A stretch of DNA of 64,000 bases, from contig NZ_CP042163.1 in NCBI RefSeq assembly GCF_007725405.1, positions 3,038,001 through 3,102,000 of the forward strand, read 5' to 3'. Under the pieces are notes generated by a model. That model had not been told where the DNA came from. It ran no database searches and worked only from the letters and a program-made list of their open reading frames with translations. The position numbers and the translations under genes were made by a program. The first letter of the stretch is position 1. Each line of letters opens with the position of its first letter. Below are positions 18,230 to 27,245 of this stretch, one piece after another. The stretch comes from Shouchella miscanthi. Lineage in GTDB: Bacteria > Bacillota > Bacilli > Bacillales > Bacillaceae_D.

Positions 18230-18778
18230 ATGGATAAACAGACTGCCTTACTTATTATAGATATGATCAATCCGTTATCTTTTGAGCATGGAGAAGATAT
18301 CTATCCACAGACAAAAGAGACCGCTGAAAAGATCGCCTTACTAAAAGATGCAATGAAAGCACGAGGTTGTCCAATACTTTACGTAAATGACAACTACGGT
18401 AAATGGCAATCCGACTTTAACCAACTTGTTTACGACATTAAAACAAGTCATGAGTTGGGCGCCACTATAGCTGCTCGCCTCGAACCAACCGAAAACGATT
18501 ATTCTGTCATTAAGCCGAAGTACTCTGGTTTTTTCAACACACCACTTCACTTGTTATTAGAACATCTTGAGGTACACACCCTTGTCTTAACAGGTATTGT
18601 TGGAAATATGTGTGTACAATTTACAGCGAACGATGCGTACACGCTTGAATACTCGCTCGTTATCCCCCAAGATGGCATTGCTAGCTTTACACAAAAAGAC
18701 ACGGATGTCGCCTTGCATCACTTTAAACACATATTAAAAGCGGACGTCCGACCCATTGAAACCTGGATAAAGAAATAG
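18230..18778 (+). CDS. Isochorismatase-like cysteine hydrolase
   Basis: 182 residues with the isochorismatase-fold triad: Asp in LLIIDMINPL, Lys in IKPKYSGFFNTPL, and the nucleophile Cys in GIVGNMCVQFTANDAY. Close in layout to B. subtilis YrdC/YwoC-type proteins and nicotinamidase-like hydrolases; the substrate is unknown. GTG at 18218 lies inside the ribosome-binding site, so ATG 18230-18232 is used. Monocistronic with its own terminator, divergent from alaR. Confidence 0.82.
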   Translation: MDKQTALLIIDMINPLSFEHGEDIYPQTKETAEKIALLKDAMKARGCPILYVNDNYGKWQSDFNQLVYDIKTSHELGATIAARLEPTENDYSVIKPKYSGFFNTPLHLLLEHLEVHTLVLTGIVGNMCVQFTANDAYTLEYSLVIPQDGIASFTQKDTDVALHHFKHILKADVRPIETWIKK

Positions 18779-18811
18779 AAAAAAAGCGCAACCCAAACGG
18801 TAGCGCTTTTC
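18779..18811. terminator. Terminator hairpin after the cysteine hydrolase gene
   Basis: AAAAGCGC/GCGCTTTT stem (18782-18789 with 18803-18810) two bases past the stop codon, with a short T run. Confidence 0.55.
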
Positions 18812-18842
18812 AAATATGTGCTAAATACTAGGTGAACGATAG

Positions 18843-19313
18843 TTAAAAAACTTGCTTTAACTTTTCTTTATCTTCTGCAAGCCATTTCCGCATTCTTTCT
18901 TTTGTTCCTTCTAAATCATGTAGAATGGCCTGACCGCACTCTTTTTCTGTTGCAGCAGGAACTTGTTCTGTTTGAAGAGAATAAGTCATAGTCTTTTCGA
19001 GAACATCAATAATTTCAGCTACAGTTGGTGTCCCACTCATAATGAGATAGTAACCAGTTTGGCAGCCCATTGGGGAAATATCAATCACATCAAAATGATG
19101 ATACTCCTCAGAGAAACGACGAATGTTAATAGCTAATAAATGTTCCAAAGTATGAATGACGTCAGGTTTAAGCGCGTCTTTGTTTGGCTGACAAAAACGA
19201 ATATCAAACTTATTTACTTCTCCATCCGTTCCGATTTTGTGTGTTCCGCAATGTCGAACGTATGGCGCTTTTACTATTGTATGATCGAGCTCAAAGCTTT
19301 CTACTGATGGCAT
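18843..19313 (-). CDS. luxS: S-ribosylhomocysteine lyase (autoinducer-2 synthase)
   Basis: 156 residues, the full length of LuxS. It cleaves S-ribosylhomocysteine to homocysteine and DPD, the AI-2 precursor, in the activated methyl cycle. The metal ligands are visible as HTLEHLL (two His, about 54 and 58) and ECGQA (Cys, about 126); the N-terminal [20 protein letters not shown] and MGCQTG are also characteristic. Monocistronic, with a good promoter sequence upstream. No lsr-type uptake genes are in the window, so a purely metabolic role is equally possible. Confidence 0.97.
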   Translation of the reverse strand: MPSVESFELDHTIVKAPYVRHCGTHKIGTDGEVNKFDIRFCQPNKDALKPDVIHTLEHLLAINIRRFSEEYHHFDVIDISPMGCQTGYYLIMSGTPTVAEIIDVLEKTMTYSLQTEQVPAATEKECGQAILHDLEGTKERMRKWLAEDKEKLKQVF

Positions 19314-19343
19314 TTGCTACACTCTCCTTTCGTATTCGTTTAT

Positions 19344-19373
19344 AGTATAAAGGATAGAAGTCTGTCCTGTCGA
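19344..19373 (-). promoter_or_regulatory. Putative sigma-A promoter of luxS
   Basis: Minus strand TCGACA (19368-19373), 18-base spacer, TATACT (19344-19349), about 30 bp before the luxS start codon. Confidence 0.55.
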
Positions 19374-19435
19374 AGCTTTGATGGATTTTAACGAATTAAA
19401 TTTAGTAAGAGGGTTTACCTCTTTAGGAGGAACGA

Positions 19436-20260
19436 ATGAATTTCAAGCTTTTTTTCAAACAATTAATAGAACAAATTAAAAAAGACCCGATTCCCGATTT
19501 AGCCGCAACCCTGTCCTTTTATTTCTTGCTCGCTATATTTCCTTTGATGATCTTTGTGCTAGCAGGCGTATCCTTTTTTGATATTGACAATGACCAAGTT
19601 TCAGAGATGATTACCGATTTCTTTCCTGGTGAAATTGGCATTACCTTCAGTGAGATTGTGTTAAATACCATTGGTGAGCCACAAGTTGGTTTGTTTTCCA
19701 TCGGCATCATTGGCACGCTTTGGTCTGCATCGAATGCCATTAATTCTTTTATTCGCTCTGTTAACCGCGCGTACAATATCGAGGAAACGCGTCATTTCTT
19801 GCGACTACGAGGAACTGCTATTGTTCTTACAGTCGCAATGGTCATCGTTATTATTATTACCCTTGCACTACCTGTATTTGGCAGTCTTATTCTTGATTTC
19901 TTAGAGAACTTTTTATCTGTTCCATCTGAATTAATCGCTATCCTTAATAATCTTCGTTGGGTTGTCGCTGTTATTGTCATGATATTTTCACTTATGGTGC
20001 TTTACCGTATTGCGCCGAACAAGAAGTTGCAATTAAAAGATGGTTTCCCAGGAGCTGTTGTTGCTACTATAGCGTGGTTGCTTATCTCGTTTTTCTTTTC
20101 TCTTTATGTAAATGATTTTACCAACTTTGAAAGTACATACGGACCACTAGCTGGTGTGATCATTTTAATGTTTTGGTTCTTCTTAACAGGCGTTATTTTA
20201 ATTATTGGTGCAGAGATTAATGCCACTCTCCATCAAATGAAGAAAAAAAACGACCGATAA
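19436..20260 (+). CDS. YihY/BrkB family inner-membrane protein
   Basis: 274 residues with about six membrane helices and the YihY family signature near the N-terminus (DLAATLSFYFLLAIFPLMIF) and the WSASNAINSFIRSVNRAYNI segment. It resembles B. subtilis YfkH/YihY-type proteins, whose molecular role is unsettled (older 'ribonuclease BN' labels are erroneous). AGGAGG lies seven bases before ATG. Divergent from luxS and upstream of the HU gene, which has its own promoter-like sequence. Confidence 0.85.
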   Translation: MNFKLFFKQLIEQIKKDPIPDLAATLSFYFLLAIFPLMIFVLAGVSFFDIDNDQVSEMITDFFPGEIGITFSEIVLNTIGEPQVGLFSIGIIGTLWSASNAINSFIRSVNRAYNIEETRHFLRLRGTAIVLTVAMVIVIIITLALPVFGSLILDFLENFLSVPSELIAILNNLRWVVAVIVMIFSLMVLYRIAPNKKLQLKDGFPGAVVATIAWLLISFFFSLYVNDFTNFESTYGPLAGVIILMFWFFLTGVILIIGAEINATLHQMKKKNDR

Positions 20261-20271
20261 TGTATAAACTT

Positions 20272-20301
20272 TTGACAGCTGGGCATGATGGTACCAGTAA
20301 T
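20272..20301 (+). promoter_or_regulatory. Putative promoter of the HU gene
   Basis: TTGACA (20272-20277), 18-base spacer, AGTAAT (20296-20301), 30 bp before the HU ATG. The -10 is imperfect. Confidence 0.4.
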
Positions 20302-20330
20302 TAACTTATACGTTTTAAGGAGTGTTCGTT

Positions 20331-20603
20331 ATGAATAAAACAGAATTAATTAATTCACTTGCGGAGCGTGCAGAACTTTCTAAAAAAGATGCAACAACTG
20401 CCGTTAACAGTATGTTCGATTTAATTGCTGAGTCATTAGGAAAAGGCGAAACCGTTCAACTGATTGGATTTGGAAACTTTGAGGTTCGTGAACGTGCCGC
20501 TCGAAAAGGACGTAATCCACAGACAGGTGAAGAAATTGATATCTCTGCAACGAAAACACCTGCTTTTAAAGCAGGTAAACAGCTTAAAGACGCTGTAAAA
20601 TAA
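20331..20603 (+). CDS. HU-family nucleoid DNA-binding protein
   Basis: 90 residues, standard HU length: [20 protein letters not shown] at the N-terminus, the beta-arm [12 protein letters not shown] and the C-terminal [14 protein letters not shown] dimers bend and compact DNA. The first in-frame start is three codons upstream, but ATG 20331-20333 has GGAGTG at the right distance. Monocistronic with terminator. The principal B. subtilis hbs gene lies in another neighbourhood, so this could be a second HU paralogue; that is inference. Confidence 0.93.
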   Translation: MNKTELINSLAERAELSKKDATTAVNSMFDLIAESLGKGETVQLIGFGNFEVRERAARKGRNPQTGEEIDISATKTPAFKAGKQLKDAVK

Positions 20604-20634
20604 AACAAAACGCAGTCGCTGACTGCGTTTTGTT
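20604..20634. terminator. Bidirectional terminator HU/yuiF
   Basis: ACAAAACGCAGTC/GACTGCGTTTTGT stem with a 3-nt loop between convergent stop codons. Confidence 0.85.
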
Positions 20635-20637
20635 TTT

Positions 20638-21963
20638 CTATAAAATTAAAGCTGCAATCCAGCCTACGAAGAATAGAGGAACCGTTAAATGAAGAAAAGT
20701 AGGCACACAAGTATCCCATATATGGTCATGTTGCCCGTCTGCATTTAACCCTGCTGTCGGTCCTAACGTGGAGTCGGAAGCAGGCGCACCTGCATCGCCA
20801 ATTGCTCCAGCTGATCCGATAATTGAAATAATGGCCAGTGTCGACAATCCAACCTCTAAACCGAGAGGCACAAAAAGCGTCGTAATAATGGGGATGGTCG
20901 AAAAGGAAGAACCAATTCCTAACGTAATGATTAAGCCTACCACCATCATAAGAAGAACAGCAATGACTTGGTTCCCGTCGATCATATCCGATACATTTGT
21001 AACTAAACTTTCCACGTGCCCGGTTTCACGAATAACAGCTGCGAAGCCGGCAGCAGCTAGCATGACAAACCCAATAAAACCCATCATTTTAATTCCTTCA
21101 GACATCACTTCATCGGTTTTTTTCACTTTAACAGCACCTGAAACAAATAATACGAGTAAGCCTGCTAAAGCAGCTGGAATCATTGAATCGCGGTAAAAGC
21201 TCTGAACGACGACCGTTACAACAACAGCAAAAACGGCTAATGATAATGACGTTACACTATAAGTTTTTGTTTCATCATTGTTTTCTTCCGATAACGGCAC
21301 ATTTTTATAAATACGGCGCTGACGATACGTAATAAATACAGCAACCAGTAAACCAATGAATGTACTAATTGTTGGTAGAAGCATTGCCTCTGGAATTAAA
21401 TCAATATTAATTGAAAGTCCGCTTGCTTCCATATTATCTGCTATCGTCTTATGAAAAATCTGCCCAAATCCATAAGGCAATAACATATATGGCGCTGTTA
21501 AACCAAAGGTTAAGATGCAAGCAATTAACCGTCGATCCACTTCTAACCGATTGAGAATAAGTAAAATAGGTGGAATTAATATAGGAATAAATGCGATGTG
21601 TACTGGCACAGCGTTTTGGGACATACACGCCACTGCAAGCAGCATTAAAAACAATAACATTCTCGTTAGCGTATCACGGTCACGATCCCCTTTACGCTTC
21701 ATCCAAATTTGCAAACGATCAACTAAAAAGTCTGGTAAACCTGTTCTAGATAATCCAATTGCGAATGCCCCAAGTAGCACATAGCTAAAGGCAATCTCAG
21801 CATTTCCGCCAAGTCCACTTCCATAAATTTCAACCGTATCTGAAAATCCTAATCCGCCTATAAGCCCTCCAATTAAAGCCGAAAGCGTAATGGCTAGGAC
21901 AACATGCACCCGAGCCAAACTGAGTATAATCATTAAAACTACTGCAATAATAACTGCATTCAT
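20638..21963 (-). CDS. yuiF: YuiF family transporter (Na+/H+-antiporter-like; putative amino-acid carrier)
   Basis: 441 residues, about 11 membrane helices, with the family motif GAIGDAGAPASDSTLGPTAGLN near the C-terminus. B. subtilis YuiF, next to pepA (yuiE) and yuiD, is annotated as a putative amino-acid transporter in the Na+/H+ antiporter superfamily; the same neighbours occur here. Pairing with a leucyl aminopeptidase fits amino-acid or peptide handling, but antiport cannot be excluded. Start ATG 21961-21963 has AAAGGA eight bases upstream; two earlier ATGs are too close to it. Confidence 0.8.
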   Translation of the reverse strand: MNAVIIAVVLMIILSLARVHVVLAITLSALIGGLIGGLGFSDTVEIYGSGLGGNAEIAFSYVLLGAFAIGLSRTGLPDFLVDRLQIWMKRKGDRDRDTLTRMLLFLMLLAVACMSQNAVPVHIAFIPILIPPILLILNRLEVDRRLIACILTFGLTAPYMLLPYGFGQIFHKTIADNMEASGLSINIDLIPEAMLLPTISTFIGLLVAVFITYRQRRIYKNVPLSEENNDETKTYSVTSLSLAVFAVVVTVVVQSFYRDSMIPAALAGLLVLFVSGAVKVKKTDEVMSEGIKMMGFIGFVMLAAAGFAAVIRETGHVESLVTNVSDMIDGNQVIAVLLMMVVGLIITLGIGSSFSTIPIITTLFVPLGLEVGLSTLAIISIIGSAGAIGDAGAPASDSTLGPTAGLNADGQHDHIWDTCVPTFLHLTVPLFFVGWIAALIL

Positions 21964-22040
21964 AACCATCATCCTTTAGTCTGATAAATCACTAAAACAT
22001 TTGTCTAACTTATCACCCTTTCCTTACTTTTGTCAAGACG

Positions 22041-22074
22041 AAAAAAACCGAAAGGCTTTTAGCCTCTCGGTTTT
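22041..22074 (-). terminator. Terminator after the 93-residue unknown gene
   Basis: AAAACCGAAAGGCT/AGCCTCTCGGTTTT stem with one mismatch and a T7 run on the minus strand. Confidence 0.8.
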
Positions 22075-22083
22075 CTATACAGT

Positions 22084-22365
22084 TTATATTGCTAGGATTT
22101 TTGTAAAAGATAGTGATTTATCGCGACACCCTTTTAGCTGATAAGAGACTTTATCGCCTTCTTGAATCGATAATTCAACGGTCTCCGTAAAAGAAGCGTC
22201 ATTTGTTGCGAAAAGTTTATGGGTTCCTGCCGGTACTTCAATCGTCATTTTTTGCCTACGTTTTAACGATCCTACAAAGTGATCATTAATAAACACTCGA
22301 TATTTTCGATTTGCGGCATAAAGCTCACGTGCACACTTTATCTCCACATAAGCAGTATCAATCAT
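22084..22365 (-). CDS. Small protein of unknown function, possibly PEGA-like
   Basis: 93 residues, no signal peptide or membrane helix. It looks like a small beta-sandwich: alternating hydrophobic strands and the stretch VFINDHFVGSLKRRQKMTIEVPAGTHKLFATND resemble PEGA-type domains (a short N-D-x-x-V-G followed by a P-x-G-x-H/Y turn), but I do not firmly recognise a family. ATG 22363-22365 follows GGAAGGGG; the longer frame lacks a ribosome-binding site. Lies between yuiF and pepA on the same strand, with its own terminator. Confidence 0.65.
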   Translation of the reverse strand: MIDTAYVEIKCARELYAANRKYRVFINDHFVGSLKRRQKMTIEVPAGTHKLFATNDASFTETVELSIQEGDKVSYQLKGCRDKSLSFTKILAI

Positions 22366-22500
22366 TTTGTTCCCCTTCCTCTTACAGAAACGTTCTGCTT
22401 GAATAGGTTCCACTCATTAATACCCTTCATTATAACGATATGCTTCTTACGGTACAAGTATTAATATCTATTTATCTGTTTACGATTTGTTAATCGCTTT

Positions 22501-23985
22501 TTAGGAATGAGCCACGAACCATGCAAGCGTTCGCGCCATGATACCTGTTGCTCCAGCTGGTCCAAGAGACGAACCTTTGTCTTTAGAAGCTGTTCCAGCA
22601 ACATCTAAATGTACCCAAGGTGTAGAACCGACAAACTCTCCGATAAATAAGCCTGCTGTAATGCTTCCACCTGCTCGGCCAGGAGCATTATTCAAGTCTG
22701 CTACATCACTTGTCTTAAGCATATCCTTGTAAGGTTGGCTATTTGGGAACGCCCATACAGGTTCACCCGTTTCTTCACCAGCGCGTCTTACACGTTCCAT
22801 TAGCTCATTATCATTTGTTACCGCTCCTGTTGTATCATGTCCGAGAGCCACCACGCATGCTCCTGTCAATGTTGCAACATCAATGAGACGTGTCGCACCA
22901 AGTTGGACAGCATATGCCACACCATCGGCGAGAATGAGTCGACCTTCTGCATCTGTATTTCGTACTTCTATTGTTTTCCCATTCATTGCTCTTAATACAT
23001 CGCCAGGCTTCATTGCCGAACCATTTATTAGGTTCTCACTAGAAGGGATGACACAAAGAACATTTTGCTTCGGCTTTGTTTGACCAATGATATCCATTGC
23101 ACCAAGAACTGCTCCAGCTCCGCCCATATCTGTTTTCATGGTATGCATATTGGCAGCAGGTTTAAGAGAATACCCACCCGCATCAAAGGTTAATCCTTTT
23201 CCAACGAGTGCCGTCACTTCTTTACTTTCTTTATTCCCGTTATAGCGCATAACGATCATTTTTGCTTTTTGATCACTTCCTTGCGAAACAGCGAGAAGCG
23301 CGCCCATGCCAAGAGATTCCATCTCATCTTCTTCGAGCACATCATAGTCGAATCCATGTTTTTCAGCAAGTACTTTCGCTTCATAGGCAAGGTCTGTTGG
23401 CGTTAATAAGTTACCAGGAATATTAACTAATCGGCGAGCAGTGTTAGCGCCCTCCCCATATGTATATCCAAGCTCTGCCTGTTTTGTGAAACCTTCTTCG
23501 TCTACGTAAAAACTAACGGCCGAAAGGTTTTTCTTCACTTCATTACTTTTTTCTTTATAAGTCACTTTATCGTAAGAACTTAAAGCAAGAGCTTCTCCAA
23601 ACGTAAAGGCAACCTCGTCAGATGATATACTTCCTTGTAAAAAGCTATCGACGATAAATCCAACTTGTTCTACTTTTTCTTTCTTTAGTTTCAGTCCAAC
23701 GTTTCCAAGAGCATTACGCAATTCGTCTTTGTGTAGCTCTCCTTGAACCCCTAAATAAACCGCATAAATTTTTTTTACCCCTAACGTCCCAAGAGTAAAA
23801 AAGTCTATACATTCTCCTTTTTTTACAGGAAACGATTTCTGCTTTGACAATTCGGTTAACTGATGATTCATTTCACGATCAATTGCTTGAACCCCTGGTG
23901 TAAACTCACCTTTACTCCAAACGGCTAATACGAGCACATCCTCGTCTAATTGCCCTACATTCCATTGTGCTTTTTCCTTAAACAT
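22501..23985 (-). CDS. pepA: Leucyl aminopeptidase (M17)
   Basis: 494 residues. The N-terminal macro-like domain (about 1-160) is followed by the M17 catalytic domain with VGKGLTFDAGGYSLKP, KTDMGGAGAVLGA and the signature NTDAEGRLILADG containing di-metal ligands. It is a cytosolic aminopeptidase in peptide turnover. GAGGAG precedes ATG 23983-23985. Equivalent to B. subtilis yuiE by neighbourhood. No terminator seen right after the stop codon. Confidence 0.95.
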   Translation of the reverse strand: MFKEKAQWNVGQLDEDVLVLAVWSKGEFTPGVQAIDREMNHQLTELSKQKSFPVKKGECIDFFTLGTLGVKKIYAVYLGVQGELHKDELRNALGNVGLKLKKEKVEQVGFIVDSFLQGSISSDEVAFTFGEALALSSYDKVTYKEKSNEVKKNLSAVSFYVDEEGFTKQAELGYTYGEGANTARRLVNIPGNLLTPTDLAYEAKVLAEKHGFDYDVLEEDEMESLGMGALLAVSQGSDQKAKMIVMRYNGNKESKEVTALVGKGLTFDAGGYSLKPAANMHTMKTDMGGAGAVLGAMDIIGQTKPKQNVLCVIPSSENLINGSAMKPGDVLRAMNGKTIEVRNTDAEGRLILADGVAYAVQLGATRLIDVATLTGACVVALGHDTTGAVTNDNELMERVRRAGEETGEPVWAFPNSQPYKDMLKTSDVADLNNAPGRAGGSITAGLFIGEFVGSTPWVHLDVAGTASKDKGSSLGPAGATGIMARTLAWFVAHS

Positions 23986-24074
23986 CCTTACAACTCCTCT
24001 CTTTAAAAACTAGTATAGCATGTAAAAAAAATGTCTCAAACAAATCGAACTGCAGGGCAATCACCGTTTTGGTA

Positions 24075-24083
24075 TGATATAAT
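24075..24083 (+). promoter_or_regulatory. Extended -10 promoter element before yuiD
   Basis: TGATATAAT fits TGNTATAAT; no convincing -35. About 40 bp before the yuiD start, divergent from pepA. Confidence 0.45.
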
Positions 24084-24124
24084 ATCCTCATTATCATTAA
24101 CGAGAAGAGCGAAAGGAAGACATT

Positions 24125-24598
24125 ATGGAAATCTTTCAGAACTACCCGCTTTGGACAGCATTAATTGCGATCGTGTTAGCTCAAGCGATTAAAATTCCTC
24201 TCGCTTTTATTGCTACCCGTAAGCTAGACTTATCGCTTCTAACGAGTACAGGCGGTATGCCGAGTTCCCATTCCGCTGCAGTAACAGGTGTTTCAACAGC
24301 TATCGCAATTGAACATGGTTTAGACTCTTCTCTCTTTGCCATTTCAGCTATTTTTGCTGTTATTGTTATGTTTGATGCCACCGGAGTAAGAAGACACGCT
24401 GGCTATCATGCAACCGTGTTGAATCAACTCGTATTAGATTTTAATCGACTTGTAGAAGAAGTAAAAACATGGCCGAAAAAAGAAAACGAACAAAAACTGA
24501 AAGAACTACTTGGGCACCAGCCAATTGAAGTTTTCTTTGGCGCAGTACTTGGAGTGATTCTCGCCTTTGTTCTTTATCCACTTCTAGGCTCAATATAA
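24125..24598 (+). CDS. yuiD: Divergent PAP2 family protein (YuiD, DUF212)
   Basis: 157 residues with four or five membrane helices and the DUF212 motifs GGMPSSHSAAVTG (about 39-51) and ATGVRRHAGYHA. These are diverged forms of the PAP2 acid-phosphatase motifs, so a membrane lipid-phosphate phosphatase activity is possible but unproven. Divergent from pepA, convergent with yuiC through a shared terminator, as in B. subtilis. Confidence 0.9.
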   Translation: MEIFQNYPLWTALIAIVLAQAIKIPLAFIATRKLDLSLLTSTGGMPSSHSAAVTGVSTAIAIEHGLDSSLFAISAIFAVIVMFDATGVRRHAGYHATVLNQLVLDFNRLVEEVKTWPKKENEQKLKELLGHQPIEVFFGAVLGVILAFVLYPLLGSI

Positions 24599-24638
24599 AA
24601 AAACAAGCTCACCTCTTGTAAGTGAGCTTGTTTTTTTA
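24597..24638. terminator. Bidirectional terminator yuiD/yuiC
   Basis: AAACAAGCTCAC/GTGAGCTTGTTT stem with 9-nt loop, A and T runs on either side. Confidence 0.9.
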
Positions 24639-25265
24639 GGTTTCTCGTGTACGCTTGAAGTCATGAATACTCGTCCGCTCATTTAATTGGTTTAATTCCT
24701 CTTGCGTAATAGTCCCAGTTCCTTCTTTTATCACAAACACATCTAAATCTTTCTTCCCCCACTCATTAAACACATCTTCAATTGAATCATAATATAAATC
24801 AATTTTTGTTCCTTTTATGGCCGATCCTGTATCAGCTACAACGCCATACCCATATCCAGGAATAAACAATACCGTTCCTAAAGGGAATACCGTCGGATCC
24901 GCTGCCACTGTTGAATAAGCATCTCTTAAAACAGGCAATCCAGAATACGTAATGCCGTATGCTGGGTCTCCTGGATTTTTTCCAGTCGATTCTTCACCAG
25001 CTGTATAACCTGTTGCTGTAACGTGAACTCGATGATAGTCATTTGTCTCTAATTCTTGTTCCATTAACGTATAAGTAGGAACAGTCAACCCTGGTATAGA
25101 TCGATCATGTTCATGAAACGGCTTTTCTCCCACATCTTGCACGTACAGTTTAGAAAAAGGTAAATTAGTAAAAACAGAAATAGTCATAAATACTGCACCT
25201 ATAAACAAAGCACTCATAAATAAGCGAAACGCCCATTTAAACGTTGAATTATTATACATATTCAA
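24636..25265 (-). CDS. yuiC: 3D-domain (RlpA/MltA-like) protein YuiC
   Basis: About 209 residues: an N-terminal membrane anchor (about 12-35) and a C-terminal 3D domain with the three aspartates (near [21 protein letters not shown] and the C-terminal DVFVI). B. subtilis YuiC is a Sps-type muralytic protein of this fold, acting outside the membrane on peptidoglycan. Start is uncertain: GTG 25271 abuts GGAG, TTG 25263-25265 has seven-base spacing and is chosen, ATG 25259 is further off. Confidence 0.85.
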   Translation of the reverse strand: MNMYNNSTFKWAFRLFMSALFIGAVFMTISVFTNLPFSKLYVQDVGEKPFHEHDRSIPGLTVPTYTLMEQELETNDYHRVHVTATGYTAGEESTGKNPGDPAYGITYSGLPVLRDAYSTVAADPTVFPLGTVLFIPGYGYGVVADTGSAIKGTKIDLYYDSIEDVFNEWGKKDLDVFVIKEGTGTITQEELNQLNERTSIHDFKRTRET

Positions 25266-25344
25266 TGTCACACTCCTCTACTACAGCTTTTCCAGTAGAG
25301 AGAACATTATGCAAAAAAAAACAGACCATACGCGTTAGTCTGTT

Positions 25345-25671
25345 TTAAAACATCTGATAACCTGCTTTTCTTAGTAATTTCATAATAATTCCAGCGGCAA
25401 TAGCACCTAGAAAGCCACTTGTTAACACAATGATATCTGCAACATATAAAGACGTTAACCGGTCAAATAGCTGCGTAAATGCCGCCCCCGGCTGTTGAAT
25501 AAATGTTCCATAAGGCGCTCTGTTTACAATGAGCAATACAACAATTGGGTAAACAAATGCCATGATCCACGTTAATCGTAATACCATATTTAATAGAAAG
25601 CCAATTCCGGCAAATAAAATAAAAAACAATATAATCGATACAATTAATTGTAATATATGTAACCCTTCCAT
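25345..25671 (-). CDS. yuiB: YuiB-like membrane protein
   Basis: About 108 residues with three hydrophobic segments (about 6-26, 31-49, 75-97) and a basic C-terminus. Matches YuiB by position between yuiC and the NDH-2 gene and by the MEGLHILQLIVSIILFFILF start. Function unknown. GGGGAGG precedes two adjacent ATGs; 25669-25671 has the better spacing. The longer frame reads through that site. Confidence 0.8.
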   Translation of the reverse strand: MEGLHILQLIVSIILFFILFAGIGFLLNMVLRLTWIMAFVYPIVVLLIVNRAPYGTFIQQPGAAFTQLFDRLTSLYVADIIVLTSGFLGAIAAGIIMKLLRKAGYQMF

Positions 25672-25737
25672 CATCCATCCTCCCCTCTCAGTGTACGAAA
25701 AAGCGCTTCCGAAAGTCAATACGAATCTACACTCATG

Positions 25738-25775
25738 AAAAAACAGTAAGGCACATTCGCCCTACTGTTTATTTT
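25738..25775 (-). terminator. Terminator after the NDH-2 gene
   Basis: AAACAGTA...TACTGTTT stem around 25742-25771 with flanking A/T runs, 17 bases past the stop codon. Confidence 0.7.
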
Positions 25776-25792
25776 ATAACCTCACATTCATT

Positions 25793-26995
25793 TTATAGAG
25801 GAAACTTCCCTTTTTTAAGAGTAAGCATCGGTCCACCAAGAATAAATAAGGCACGGTTATCAATCATTTTTTTCATGAAGTTTGCTGTTCCACCGTAAAT
25901 TTTCTTCGAACCAACAACACCAATTGCTTCTTTTCCACCAAGAGAAGCTACAGTCCCTTTAATGTCTGGCTTAAAGCTCTCAAGACTTGAACCACCTTTG
26001 TTAAGTGTTACGATGTTATTTGCACATGTTTTAGCCATTTGCATCGCAATCTGTGCTGTCGGCGGATAAGGACGGTTTATTTCTTCATTAATAATCAGCG
26101 CACAGTCACCGATAACAAACACATCATCAAAGCCTGGTGCACGTAAATCCGGCTCCACTTTAATACGTCCACGATTTGCTTCAAAACCTGATTGATCAAT
26201 AACTGGATTCCCACGAACCCCTGTCGCCCATACGATTGTCTCAGATTTAATCTCTTCGCCTTCTCCAACAATAACACCTGAAGCCGTAACCTCTTTAATA
26301 GGTGTGTTAATTTTGAACTCAACGCCACGACTTTCAAGCAAGTTCATTCCGTATTCAACAAGCTCTGGGTCGAATCCAGGAAGCGCGCTTGGAGCTGCTT
26401 CCACTACGAATAAACGAACTTTTTCACGTGGTACATCGTATTTTTTACATAGCTCTGGAATACGCTCAGATAATTCACCGATAAATTCAATACCTGTAAA
26501 GCCAGCGCCAGCTACTACGAATGTTAACATCCCCTCATGAGGATCAGCTGTGTTGTTGTAATTAGCAAACTGGGCATCAATGTGATCTTTTACTTGACGC
26601 GCGCCGTTTAACGTCCACTTTGTGAATGCATGTTCATGAACACCTGGGATGCCAAATGTTTCTGATACAGCACCTAACGATACAACTAAATAGTCGTAAT
26701 CTAGCTCACCATCTTTAAGCATCACTTTTTTGTCGTCTGTTTTAATTTCTAGCACTTCATCTTGAACGAAATTCACTTTGTTTGTATTTAAGACATCGGA
26801 AATCTTAACTCGAGTACGATCTGGGTCCATCGTTCCCGCTGCTGGTTCATGTAACCACGTTGTTTGGTAATGGTAGTCGTGCTTATTAACAAGTGTAATG
26901 GATGCTTCGTTGTGCCCTAATTTTTTTGACAACGCTACAGCGGTATTCATTCCACCATATCCAGCACCTGCGATAACGATCTTTGCTTTGTTCAC
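25793..26995 (-). CDS. yumB: Type II NADH dehydrogenase (YumB/Ndh type)
   Basis: 400 residues. FAD-binding [16 protein letters not shown] at the N-terminus, NAD-binding [16 protein letters not shown] at about 162-177, and the FAD-contacting DVFVIGDCA near 300. It oxidises NADH and passes electrons to menaquinone at the membrane face without pumping protons. Neighbours yuiB and divergent yumC match B. subtilis yumB. A Rex-like operator lies 48 bp upstream, suggesting control by the NADH/NAD ratio. Confidence 0.93.
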   Translation of the reverse strand: MNKAKIVIAGAGYGGMNTAVALSKKLGHNEASITLVNKHDYHYQTTWLHEPAAGTMDPDRTRVKISDVLNTNKVNFVQDEVLEIKTDDKKVMLKDGELDYDYLVVSLGAVSETFGIPGVHEHAFTKWTLNGARQVKDHIDAQFANYNNTADPHEGMLTFVVAGAGFTGIEFIGELSERIPELCKKYDVPREKVRLFVVEAAPSALPGFDPELVEYGMNLLESRGVEFKINTPIKEVTASGVIVGEGEEIKSETIVWATGVRGNPVIDQSGFEANRGRIKVEPDLRAPGFDDVFVIGDCALIINEEINRPYPPTAQIAMQMAKTCANNIVTLNKGGSSLESFKPDIKGTVASLGGKEAIGVVGSKKIYGGTANFMKKMIDNRALFILGGPMLTLKKGKFPL

Positions 26996-27042
26996 TTCAA
27001 ATCACTTCCAATTTAGTATTTTAATTCTTATGGCGTTAATGT

Positions 27043-27060
27043 TTGTGAGAAATTTCACGT
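27043..27060. promoter_or_regulatory. Putative Rex operator
   Basis: TTGTGAGAAATTTCACGT agrees with the Gram-positive Rex consensus TTGTGAAATATTTCACAA at 14 of 18 positions. It lies 48 bp before the NDH-2 start codon. Confidence 0.5.
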
Positions 27061-27180
27061 TCTTATTCACAACAAAGGAATTTCATAGAATCGTCATATA
27101 ATCCAACACTCTAATAATATTCGTTTTTTCTTCAAAATTCAACTCCATTATACAAAAAAATTATCTTTCATTCCTGCCCT

Positions 27181-27209
27181 TTGTATTTGTTTCTTCCTCC
27201 ATGTATAAT
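27181..27209 (+). promoter_or_regulatory. Putative yumC promoter
   Basis: TATAAT (27204-27209) preceded after 17 bases by a weak -35 TTGTAT (27181-27186), 36 bp before the yumC start. Confidence 0.45.
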
Positions 27210-27245
27210 GAGAAAGGATCTCAATTCAGTCGGGGGTGTAACACA

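Noticed and set aside
20768-21196. 142-codon plus-strand frame inside yuiF
   Set aside because: Antisense shadow of a membrane-protein gene; low-complexity Pro/Thr product without recognisable features.
25690-25715. cre site upstream of yuiB
   Set aside because: The GCGCTT core is present, but only about 10 of 14 consensus positions match.
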